Assembly: GCF_003993795.1 (NCBI RefSeq)
Contig: NZ_RWKV01000008.1
Span: 1,364,001-1,428,000, forward strand
DNA length: 64,000 nt
Reading direction: 5' to 3'
From: Aquabacter cavernae
Lineage (GTDB): Bacteria > Pseudomonadota > Alphaproteobacteria > Rhizobiales > Xanthobacteraceae
A program made the position numbers and the translations under genes. Shown piece by piece: positions 44,412-51,180 of this stretch. How positions within the stretch are numbered: the stretch's first letter is position 1; each line of letters starts with the position of its first letter. A model generated the notes under the pieces. It saw only the letters and a list, made by a program, of their open reading frames with translations, was not told where the DNA came from and made no database searches.

Positions 44412-44740
44412 CAGCCCGTTTGGAAAGACACGGGTTGCGTCCTTCCCCCTCCCCAGCCCTCCCCCGCACCTAAGTCGGCTGTTGCCGACTTCGGCACACG
44501 ATCGAACCGAACTCGGCAACAGCCGAGTTCGGGCGGGAGAGGGGGCGCGGTGCGCTGAGGGTGAGGGATCGCCGAAACCCAGCAACTGCCGTTCGGCCTG
44601 AAGCGCTACCTTCCATCCCACACGACAGGCCCCCTCTCCCGCTTGCGGGGGAGAATTGGGGAGGGGGAAGAGCGCAGAGGGTATGAAGAGGGACCAACAG
44701 GCACGCCTGCGCAGCCGTGCGGAAACGGGAACGGATCGCC
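44412..44740. repeat. Intergenic repeat-like region with stem-loops
   Basis: 329 bp without a gene. It holds two adjacent hairpins of related sequence: AAGTCGGC-TGTT-GCCGACTT (44472-44491) and GAACTCGGC-AACA-GCCGAGTTC (44509-44530), which can also pair with each other. A purine/pyrimidine-rich element follows (CCCCTCTCCCGC-TTGC-GGGGGAGA around 44631-44654), flanked by GAGGG/CCCTC runs. Elements with CTCTCCCGC...GCGGGAGAG are common intergenic repeats in Rhizobiales genomes. Confidence 0.5.
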
Positions 44741-45169
44741 TCAGACCCCCACGGACACCGCCGTCCAGCCGCCGTCCGTATTGCGGCAGGCGGCGCCGCG
44801 GGCGAGCTGCGGCTTGCCCTGCATGAAAATGGTGTGGGAGAAATCGCGGCAGCGCGTATAGCCGGGCCGCTGATAGGCAGGCCCCGCGATCACGGTGCCG
44901 TAGATGCCGTTGTCCCCGCGCCAGCCCACCGGCGTGCCGGGGCCGCCCTCTTCCAGGGCCGCGATCTCGGCATTGTAGGCCCGCTGCCGGTCGGCCTCGT
45001 CCAGGCCGCCGCCCAGCGCATTGTTCAGCACACCGCCGGCGGCCACTGCGGGCAGGGCATTGCCCGACGCCGAAGCCAGCGAGCCGCCCGGCCCCGAGCC
45101 GCCGCTGGTGACGCAGCCGCCGAGGGCGCCGCCCAACAGCGCCAGCACGAGCACCCGTACCGCCATCAT
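44741..45169 (-). CDS. Outer-membrane-type lipoprotein, surface-antigen-like
   Basis: 142 aa. A short signal with a lipobox LALLGGALGGC (Cys at about residue 19), then a Gly/Ser-rich stretch, a helical segment with DEADRQRAYNAEIAALEEG, and a C-terminal beta segment (TRCRDFSHTIFMQGKPQLARGAACRNTDGGWTAV) typical of 17-kDa surface antigen/RT0821-like proteins. The start uses one of two adjacent ATGs with GGGGACC upstream. The role is unknown; it may bind peptidoglycan or the outer membrane. Confidence 0.75.
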   Translation of the reverse strand: MMAVRVLVLALLGGALGGCVTSGGSGPGGSLASASGNALPAVAAGGVLNNALGGGLDEADRQRAYNAEIAALEEGGPGTPVGWRGDNGIYGTVIAGPAYQRPGYTRCRDFSHTIFMQGKPQLARGAACRNTDGGWTAVSVGV

Positions 45170-45336
45170 GACACTCAAGGTCCCCACGCCGTTACCCTCC
45201 GGCCCTTCGGACCGGCCACGGCCAGGATTGGGATGAAACCGCGTGCAGCGCAAGAGGCGGGTGGCGTTTCGCCCCGTCCCCGCAGCCGGTCGGCGCTCTC
45301 GCGCGGCATCCGGGACACGCTCCAGGCGGGTTTCGC

Positions 45337-46722
45337 TCAGGCGGCGGGCAGGATCAACTCCGCCCGCAATCCCCCGAGCGGGGCGGTTCCCAGCTCCAGC
45401 CGGCCGCCATACAGGCCCGCCAATTCCTGGACGATGGAGAGGCCGAGGCCCGATCCCGGCTTTGATTCGTCGAGCCGCCGCCCGCGCCGCCCCACCTCTG
45501 CCCGCTTGGCGGGGGCGAGGCCGGGGCCGTCATCGTCGATGATGATGTGCAGGAAGGTCCGGTCGAACGGCTGGTGGGCGGGCGGGCCATAGACCTCCAT
45601 CTCCACCCGTCCCGTGGCCCATTTGCAGGCATTGTCCACGAGATTGCCGACCATCTCCTCCAGGTCCTGGCGCTCACCGCGAAACCGGAGATCCTCCAGG
45701 CTGCGCACGTCGATGGCGAGGTCCTTGGCCCGGTGGATCTTCTCCATGGTGCGCGCCAGCGACACCAGGATGGGCCGCACCTCGCACACCGTCGCGGGCA
45801 CGGACACGCGGGCCGCCATGCGGGCGCGCTCCAGATGGTGGGCCACCTGCCCACGCATCACGCCCGCCTGGTCGCGTACCCGCTGGGCCAGGGGATCCTC
45901 CCGCGTGCCGGCTTCGTTCAGCAGCACGGACAGGGGGGTCTTCAGGGCATGGGCAAGGTTGCCCACATGCATGCGGGCGCGCTCGACAATCTCGCGATTG
46001 GCGTCGATGAGGGCGTTCACCTCCTGGATGAGCGGGCCAACCTCCTCGGGATATTCCCCCTCCAGGCGCTCGGCCCGTCCCGAGCGCACCGCCGCCAGCG
46101 CCTGCGACATGCGTGCCAGGGGCCGCAGGCCAAAGCGGATCTGGAACAGGACGGTCAGCAGGAAGGCGAGGCCCAGCACGGCGAAGGTGCCCGCCAGCGC
46201 CAGATTGAAGGAGGCGATCTCGCCGTCGATCTCGCTGGCATCCCCCGCCACCGCGATGGCGAACTTGCCCTCCGGCCCGAGATCGAGCGTGCGCTCCACC
46301 ACGCGCAGGCGCTGGCCTTCCGGGCCGGGGAGATAGCCCTCCTGGATGCTGCCGCCATGGTCCGGCTCGGCCTTGGAGAGCAAAGGCAGCGTCGCGTCTC
46401 CCAGCGAACGGGAGGCACGGGTGAGCGGGCTGTCGCCATCCACCCGCGTGACCTGCCAATACCAGCCGGAGAGCGGAAACAGGAACAGAGGCTCGCCCAG
46501 CGCCTGGGGCACCGGCATGTCGGTGCCCGGGCCTGTGCCCGCCACCTCGGCCACGAGGGTCTTCAGATAGATGTCGAGACGGCGGTCGAAGGCCCGCTCG
46601 GTGCCCGCCCGGTAGAGCGAGGACAGCACCACGCCCACCAGCAGCAACACGCCGGCCGTGACCACCACGGCCGACAGGAACAGGCGGAAGGCGAGCGACC
46701 CGCTTCCCGAATGGGGGGTCAT
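45337..46722 (-). CDS. feuQ: Sensor histidine kinase, FeuQ/PhoQ-like
   Basis: 461 aa. TM1 about 14-35, a periplasmic domain of about 130 residues, TM2 about 180-200, HAMP, then an H-box VGNLAHALKTPLSVLLNEA of the PhoQ/FeuQ kind and HATPase boxes NLVDNACKWATG, IDDDGPGLAPAKRAEVGRRG and GSGLGLSIVQELAGLYGG. The ATG at 46722 is preferred over an in-frame TTG five codons upstream. It sits 31 bp after its response regulator. FeuPQ controls envelope functions and export of cyclic glucans in rhizobia; the naming rests on the H-box and the neighbourhood. Confidence 0.8.
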   Translation of the reverse strand: MTPHSGSGSLAFRLFLSAVVVTAGVLLLVGVVLSSLYRAGTERAFDRRLDIYLKTLVAEVAGTGPGTDMPVPQALGEPLFLFPLSGWYWQVTRVDGDSPLTRASRSLGDATLPLLSKAEPDHGGSIQEGYLPGPEGQRLRVVERTLDLGPEGKFAIAVAGDASEIDGEIASFNLALAGTFAVLGLAFLLTVLFQIRFGLRPLARMSQALAAVRSGRAERLEGEYPEEVGPLIQEVNALIDANREIVERARMHVGNLAHALKTPLSVLLNEAGTREDPLAQRVRDQAGVMRGQVAHHLERARMAARVSVPATVCEVRPILVSLARTMEKIHRAKDLAIDVRSLEDLRFRGERQDLEEMVGNLVDNACKWATGRVEMEVYGPPAHQPFDRTFLHIIIDDDGPGLAPAKRAEVGRRGRRLDESKPGSGLGLSIVQELAGLYGGRLELGTAPLGGLRAELILPAA

Positions 46723-46753
46723 GGCCTGCGATCCCAATGGGATGGCAGCGCGG

Positions 46754-47425
46754 TCACCGCCCCCCCTCTGCCGGGGCGAGCATGTAGCCGAGGCCGCGCA
46801 CGGTCTGGATCACGTCGCTGTCCAGCTTCTTGCGCAGACGGCCGACGAACACCTCGATGGTGTTGGAATCGCGGTCGAAATCCTGGTCGTACAGATGCTC
46901 GACCAGCTCCGCCCGCGACACCACCCGGCCCACATGGTGCATGAGATAGGCGAGCAGGCGATATTCGTGGCTGGTGAGCTTCACCGGCGTGCCGTTCACG
47001 CTCACGCGGCCCGAGCGGGTGTCCAGGCGCACCGGCCCGCAGGTCAGCTCGCTGGAGGCATGGCCCGTCGCCCGCCGCAGCAGCGCCCGCAGGCGCGCCA
47101 GCACCTCCTCCATGTGGAAGGGCTTGGCCACATAATCGTCGGCCCCCGCGTCGAAGCCCTGGACCTTGTCGCTCCAGCGGTCGCGCGCGGTGAGGATCAG
47201 GACCGGCATGGTGCGGTTGGCGCGCCGCCAGTTCTCCAGCACGGAGATGCCGTCCATCTTGGGCAGGCCGATATCGAGAATGACCGCGTCATAGGGCTCG
47301 GTATCCCCCAGATGCAGCCCCTCCTCCCCGTCGAACGCCGCATCCACGGCATAGCCCGCATCGCCCAGGGCGGTGGCGAGCTGACGGTTGAGATCGGGAT
47401 CGTCTTCGATGACCAGGAGGCGCAC
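46754..47425 (-). CDS. feuP: Response regulator, FeuP/PhoP-like
   Basis: 223 aa, GTG start with GGAG upstream, giving VRLLVIEDDPDLNRQLATAL. Receiver with Asp51 in AVILDIGLPKMDG and Lys in GADDYVAKPFHMEEVLARLRALLRR. The OmpR-type winged helix follows (LTSHEYRLLAYLMHHVGRVVSRAELVEHLYDQDFDRDSNTIEVFVGRLRKKL), which is the PhoP/FeuP pattern. It is transcribed with the kinase. The GTA lysis cassette ends 99 bp upstream on the same strand. Confidence 0.87.
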   Translation of the reverse strand: MRLLVIEDDPDLNRQLATALGDAGYAVDAAFDGEEGLHLGDTEPYDAVILDIGLPKMDGISVLENWRRANRTMPVLILTARDRWSDKVQGFDAGADDYVAKPFHMEEVLARLRALLRRATGHASSELTCGPVRLDTRSGRVSVNGTPVKLTSHEYRLLAYLMHHVGRVVSRAELVEHLYDQDFDRDSNTIEVFVGRLRKKLDSDVIQTVRGLGYMLAPAEGGR

Positions 47426-47524
47426 GGGCCAGCACTCCGCTCGATTCGGGGGCCCGCACCGCGGCACGGGTCAAGTCGCCGCGGACATTGACAGAAGTCG
47501 CGGCGAGCGTCACCCGCCGCGCCG

Positions 47525-47755
47525 TCAGCGCCACCCGCAGAGGGCCCGGCCCGCCGCATTGTGGCCCTTCACCTGCCGGATGGTCTCGTCCGTATCCGCC
47601 GCCGACCAGCGGATGGGCGCGGCGGCCCCGCAGAACACGTCACGGCCGCCGGAACCCGTCGTCGCCGCGCAGCCCGCCAGGGCCGGAGCGCCCAGAATCA
47701 GCACGTTCAGCATCAGCGCGGGCACGGCGCGCGGTCTCGATGTCGTCTTGCGCAT
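47525..47755 (-). CDS. Rz1-like outer-membrane lipoprotein (o-spanin candidate), nested in a second frame
   Basis: 76 aa. The signal peptide ends in a lipobox, GAPALAGC (Cys29). The mature part FCGAAAPIRWSAADTDETIRQVKGHNAAGRALC resembles a recurrent pattern in phage Rz1-type lysis proteins (C....PI..S..DT.ET...I..HN....LC). AAGGAG sits seven bases before the ATG at 47755; an ATG at 47776 is possible. The first 116 bases overlap the 3' end of the upstream holin/i-spanin-like gene in another frame, the classic Rz/Rz1 arrangement. Its role would be disruption of the outer membrane to release GTA particles. Confidence 0.65.
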   Translation of the reverse strand: MRKTTSRPRAVPALMLNVLILGAPALAGCAATTGSGGRDVFCGAAAPIRWSAADTDETIRQVKGHNAAGRALCGWR

Positions 47756-47978
47756 CGCGTTGCTCCTTTTCCTCATGATCGGACCACCCCTGCTGGCGGG
47801 CACGGCGCAAAAGAGCCAAGGCGGCGAGCAGCCCCGCCACCGGGCCCGCGAGACGCAGCGCCGTCCCGACCCCGAACAGGCGGGCGGCCAGGAGAAGGAC
47901 GGGCGCGGCCAGCCCGGCGGCAGCCAAAGCCTGGAGCCACCAGGGCCAGCCATGGATGAGCCAATGGGCGACGCTCAT
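47640..47978 (-). CDS. Small membrane protein of the lysis cassette (holin or i-spanin candidate)
   Basis: 112 aa. Two hydrophobic stretches (about 13-35 and 40-58) are followed by a highly charged C-terminal helix (DHEEKEQRDAQDDIETARRARADAERAD). The ATG overlaps the endolysin stop by ATGA and has GGAGGG upstream. Two membrane segments fit a class II holin; the charged coil and the overlapping lipoprotein gene fit an Rz-type inner-membrane spanin. The sequence alone does not settle which. Confidence 0.6.
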   Translation of the reverse strand: MSVAHWLIHGWPWWLQALAAAGLAAPVLLLAARLFGVGTALRLAGPVAGLLAALALLRRARQQGWSDHEEKEQRDAQDDIETARRARADAERADSGRSGPGGLRGDDGFRRP

Positions 47979-48742
47979 GCTTCCCTCCGCCGCCGCACGA
48001 AGGCCACCGCCGCCGCCGCCACGGCGGCGAGGACGGCCAGCGCCACCGCCCATTGCAGCGGCCCGGGCTGCGCCGCCCCGTTGGCCAAGGCGCCGAGCAC
48101 CGCCAGCCCGCCGGCCAGCGCCTCGGGACTGCGCGCCACCGCCGCCAAGGACAGGTCCGAGGGCGGCGCCTTGCCGGCCGGGGTGGCGGTGAAGACGGGC
48201 ATTTCGGGCTCGGCAAGGGATGTGCCGGAGGCAAGCGCGACGGACACCCGCCGCACCTCGGCCACCCGCCGCCCCCAGCCGCGCCCGAAGACCGGCCAGG
48301 TGCGCAAGGTCCGCAGCATGGCGAGGCGCCGGTCGCAGAGATCGGCGGCCAGCCTGGCGGGATCGCCGGCCGTGACGGCGGCCAGGGTCAGCGTGCCCAC
48401 CTGCCCGTCCGCGACGACGCCCGCCGCCCGCTGGAGCCACTTGGCCGCCTGGGCCGGGCCGGAATTCACCGCCGCATCGAACACCGCATAGTCGAGCCCC
48501 ACGGGTAGGTCGTCAGCCCGCACGGCGTCCCAATAGTGCCGGCGGTAGATATCCACCAGCTCGGCCTCCTCCAGCAGGCGCACGCTGCGGGGAGGCAGGT
48601 TCTTGCGGGCGCGATAGCCGTCATAGACACGCTGGGTTACGCCCGTCTGCGTGGGGCCGCCGGGGTCCGCGGGATGGTCGCTGAAGCCGCCTTCGTGGCG
48701 CAGGACGCGCGCGAGCGCGGCGCCGAAACTGGACGCTGCCAT
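47975..48742 (-). CDS. GH108-type endolysin with peptidoglycan-binding domain and C-terminal membrane segment
   Basis: 255 aa. Residues about 8-90 are a glycoside hydrolase 108 domain with the catalytic Glu in VLRHEGGFSDHPADPGGPTQTGVT, then a PG_binding_3 domain (YAVFDAAVNSGPAQAAKWLQRAAG..DGQVGTLTLAA, about 95-165). A linker leads to a predicted membrane helix at about 225-247 and a basic tail RRRREA. It should cleave peptidoglycan at the end of GTA production. Most phage endolysins lack a C-terminal anchor, so the enzyme may be held at the membrane. Start at 48742 with AGGTG; a GTG lies nine bases upstream. Confidence 0.85.
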   Translation of the reverse strand: MAASSFGAALARVLRHEGGFSDHPADPGGPTQTGVTQRVYDGYRARKNLPPRSVRLLEEAELVDIYRRHYWDAVRADDLPVGLDYAVFDAAVNSGPAQAAKWLQRAAGVVADGQVGTLTLAAVTAGDPARLAADLCDRRLAMLRTLRTWPVFGRGWGRRVAEVRRVSVALASGTSLAEPEMPVFTATPAGKAPPSDLSLAAVARSPEALAGGLAVLGALANGAAQPGPLQWAVALAVLAAVAAAAVAFVRRRREA

Positions 48743-48842
48743 TCGGGTCACCTATGTTTAGGGGGATGAAAAGCGGGCTCCGGAGCCGGAGCTGCGGCGA
48801 ACTCAGGCCTCCGCTTGAGGCTTAGTGGGAGAGGCGCATTCG

Positions 48843-49073
48843 ATGGACCGCTTGTTGGGGCGCGGGTTCCTCATCTTGCTCCTCGTCTTCATGACCTTCG
48901 TCTTCTACCTGCAGGTGAATGCACTCGGCATGTACGTACCGGCGCGTGTCCTGATGAACTGGCAAAAGCGGATCGACGAGATCGACTGCTATTATTTTAC
49001 CGGCGTCTCCTTCCATAAGGTGACGTTCCACAATGCGCGCGCCGAATGCCCCTCCTGGCTGGACATCTATTGA
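48843..49073 (+). CDS. Small membrane protein of unknown function, opposite strand to the GTA
   Basis: 76 aa. One membrane segment (about 8-27, FLILLLVFMTFVFYLQV) and a C-terminal part with two Cys (DCYYF and AECPSW) that could form a disulfide outside the cytoplasm. GGAGAGG lies upstream. Codon use is like real genes although the stretch is less GC-rich than the GTA genes around it. I do not recognise it. Confidence 0.5.
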   Translation: MDRLLGRGFLILLLVFMTFVFYLQVNALGMYVPARVLMNWQKRIDEIDCYYFTGVSFHKVTFHNARAECPSWLDIY

Positions 49074-49080
49074 GGCGCCG

Positions 49081-49302
49081 CTACTGAGGCACCTCCCACG
49101 CTGTCGGATCCAGCGCGCGACGCTCCAGCGCCGCGAGCAAGGCGTGGTGCACCGCGTGGGCGGGATCATCCAGGACCGCCATGGGCAGCACGAAGGTGGT
49201 CCCATCCGCCTGTGCCATGGGCTCCAGTGCCGCCCCCGCCGCGGTGGGGCCGCGCACCGCCTGCGCATCCTGCGCGTTCAGGATGAGGAAAAGCGCGCTC
49301 AT
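49081..49302 (-). CDS. Small protein downstream of the GTA fibre-like gene
   Basis: 73 aa, no signal peptide or membrane segment: MSALFLILNAQDAQAV, then a segment ending HAVHHALLAALERRALDP. The ATG overlaps the upstream stop by ATGA, which supports a real gene in the GTA late region. Function unknown. Confidence 0.55.
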   Translation of the reverse strand: MSALFLILNAQDAQAVRGPTAAGAALEPMAQADGTTFVLPMAVLDDPAHAVHHALLAALERRALDPTAWEVPQ

Positions 49303-50114
49303 GCCACCGCTCCCACGCTCTGAAGGTAGGCCCTGAGCGCCGCATGGAAGGCGGCGGCTTCCCCCGCCGTCAGCCCCCCGCCCATGCTGAATGCGGCGAT
49401 CCGGTCGGTGCACCAATAGCCCCGCGCCGCGCCGCCGTTATAGATAAAGCACAGCAGGTCCACGGGAATGGAGGGGATCGCCACGCTGGTGGCGGCCGTG
49501 TCCACCAGGAGGACTCCGTTTCGGTAGACGCCGCGCGTCGCCGAGGAGAGGCGGTTCCCGATGAAGAACCCCTCGGAGTGCGCGTTCGCGAATGTGGAGG
49601 ACTGGTCGTTGACGGAGATGGCGGCGCGATCGGTCGAATAGCGCTGCAACATGCCCACCAGAACGCCGGTCCCCGTGGAGGTCCCCGCCGGAACGATGTT
49701 GCCGGCCGCGCGGTCGGTCAGGTCCCAGACGCCCATATGGGCGTCGTTCCGGGTGTAGCGGACGCCGTGGACGGCCGGATTATAGCCGGTGGCGAGATAG
49801 GTGTTCGTCCCACCCGCATAGCCCTGGTCCGCCAGAAAGGACGGCGAGTTGACGGCGGTGAGGTTGTAGAGGTCCGCCATCCAGTTCAGCCGCGCCGCCT
49901 GGGCGTCATGGGCGGCAAGGATGTAGAGGACATCCAGCTTCGGCCAGACCCCCGCGGTCTTCAGGGACTGAACCAGCGCGCCGATGGCACGGGTTCGGCC
50001 GGCGGACGGTGCCGCCGTCATGCGCGCCGTCAGCGCGAGAACCTCCGGCAGCAGGCCCCGCGCGCGGCCCCGCAGAAGGGCCGTGCTGGGAAGGGACAGG
50101 CCGAGGCGGCTCAT
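49299..50114 (-). CDS. Fibre-like protein of the GTA, probable receptor-binding or accessory tail/spike component
   Basis: 271 aa. The N-terminal third is helical (LPEVLALTARM...RAIGALVQSLKTAGVWPKLDVLYILAAHDAQAARLNWM). The rest looks like a beta-sandwich of the LamG/concanavalin type (AHMGVWDLTDRAAGN, SEGFFIGNRLSSATRGVYRNGVLLV, AAFSMGGGLTAGEAAAFHAAL). Similar LDxLYxxAxxDxQAAxLNW segments occur in phage tail fibre proteins. It overlaps the spike-base gene by ATGA. Recipient-cell binding is inferred. Confidence 0.65.
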   Translation of the reverse strand: MSRLGLSLPSTALLRGRARGLLPEVLALTARMTAAPSAGRTRAIGALVQSLKTAGVWPKLDVLYILAAHDAQAARLNWMADLYNLTAVNSPSFLADQGYAGGTNTYLATGYNPAVHGVRYTRNDAHMGVWDLTDRAAGNIVPAGTSTGTGVLVGMLQRYSTDRAAISVNDQSSTFANAHSEGFFIGNRLSSATRGVYRNGVLLVDTAATSVAIPSIPVDLLCFIYNGGAARGYWCTDRIAAFSMGGGLTAGEAAAFHAALRAYLQSVGAVA

Positions 50115-50425
50115 CGGTCGCTCAGGGCATAGATGGCGAGGCCCGCCGTGGTGCCGGTGGCCCAGACGCGACGCACCTGGACGGGCGGAAGCGGCTGGAG
50201 GCCGGACGCGGCCAGCACATCGACGCTCTCCCCGTCCGCGGCCCCCGCGCAGGTCACGCGGACGGTCGCCTCGGCGAGGGTGGCGGGCACATGGACCCAC
50301 AGGCTCTTGGCATAGACAGCAAGGTCGCCCGTGTCGGACGGGACCACCCGGCGCAGCAGGCGGGCGGGCGAGGATGCGCTCGCCGCGAGCCCATGGACGG
50401 GGTCGCGGGCGGGATCATAGGGCAT
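50111..50425 (-). CDS. GTA head-spike base protein (rcc01079/GhsA-like)
   Basis: 104 aa: MPYDPARDPVHGLAASASSPARLLRRVVPSDTGDLAVYAKSLWVHVPATLAEATVRV. Size, the N-terminal DP..D motif and the PSDTxDL segment match the spike base family named after R. capsulatus rcc01079. In that organism it forms the base of the capsid spike that holds the fibre GhsB. GGAG precedes the start. The gene directly follows the DUF2793 gene, as rcc01079/rcc01080 are neighbours in Rhodobacter but far from the main GTA cluster. Confidence 0.75.
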   Translation of the reverse strand: MPYDPARDPVHGLAASASSPARLLRRVVPSDTGDLAVYAKSLWVHVPATLAEATVRVTCAGAADGESVDVLAASGLQPLPPVQVRRVWATGTTAGLAIYALSDR

Positions 50426-50452
50426 GGATGCTCTCCGGGACGGGGGATGGGA

Positions 50453-51154
50453 TCAGGCGATGGGGGCGGGACAGGTGAGCATGTGGATGGCGACGCGCAC
50501 CTGCCCTCCGGTGAAGCTGCCGCCATTGGCGCTGAGGCGCACGGCGGTGGCGGCATAGAAAGCGGTGGGGCCGACGACGCCCACATTCACGGAGCCCATG
50601 GCGGCGCCCAACGTGCCGCCGAACTTCGCGCGCTCGGCGGCGAGGCCGCAGTCATAGGATGTGGCCCCCGTGACCGCGACCAGCGTGCGCGTGGAGACGC
50701 CCAGCACGATGGCCCGGTCGGGAATGAGGATGGTCGTGTCGCGGCTCGCGCCGGACAGGGTCACGTCCTCCTGCAGCACCAGCGCATCCACGCTCGCCCG
50801 GTGGAGGCTGGCCGCCAGCGGAGAGAGGAACGCCGCGCCGTCGAACACCCGCAGGCGCCGCTCGTCGGCCACATAGGCCACGAAGCCCGCGCGGGGTGCG
50901 TAGAAGTCCCACGCCCCCGCCTCATAGGCCGCGATGGTGCCGGCCTTGCCCGCCCAGGCCCCCGAGGCGCCGGTGGCGACAAACCAGCATTGCCCGTCGG
51001 AAAGCGCGCCGGGTGGCGTCGTCCGGGTGAGGCTCTCCAGGGTGAGGTGGGCGAGCGCGTCCAGTTGCCGGACGGCGGCATTGTGGGTGACGTGCTTCTG
51101 CGCCTGGGCGGCGGCGATATAGGGCAGGCCCAGGCGGGCCGAGATGTCGGGCAT
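50453..51154 (-). CDS. DUF2793 protein, GTA head-spike fibre (rcc01080/GhsB-like)
   Basis: 233 aa. The N-terminal SARLGLPYIAAAQAQKHVTHNAAVRQLDALAHL followed by SLTRTTPPGALSDGQCWFVATGASGAWAGKAGTIAAYEAGAWDFYAPRAGFVAYVADERRLRVFDGAAF is the full DUF2793 signature. The C-terminal 90 residues are beta-rich. In R. capsulatus the DUF2793 protein is the capsid spike fibre needed to bind recipient capsule. It sits between megatron and spike base. Confidence 0.82.
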   Translation of the reverse strand: MPDISARLGLPYIAAAQAQKHVTHNAAVRQLDALAHLTLESLTRTTPPGALSDGQCWFVATGASGAWAGKAGTIAAYEAGAWDFYAPRAGFVAYVADERRLRVFDGAAFLSPLAASLHRASVDALVLQEDVTLSGASRDTTILIPDRAIVLGVSTRTLVAVTGATSYDCGLAAERAKFGGTLGAAMGSVNVGVVGPTAFYAATAVRLSANGGSFTGGQVRVAIHMLTCPAPIA

Positions 51155-51180
51155 GGCAGGCTCCGGGAGAGAGAAAAGGA

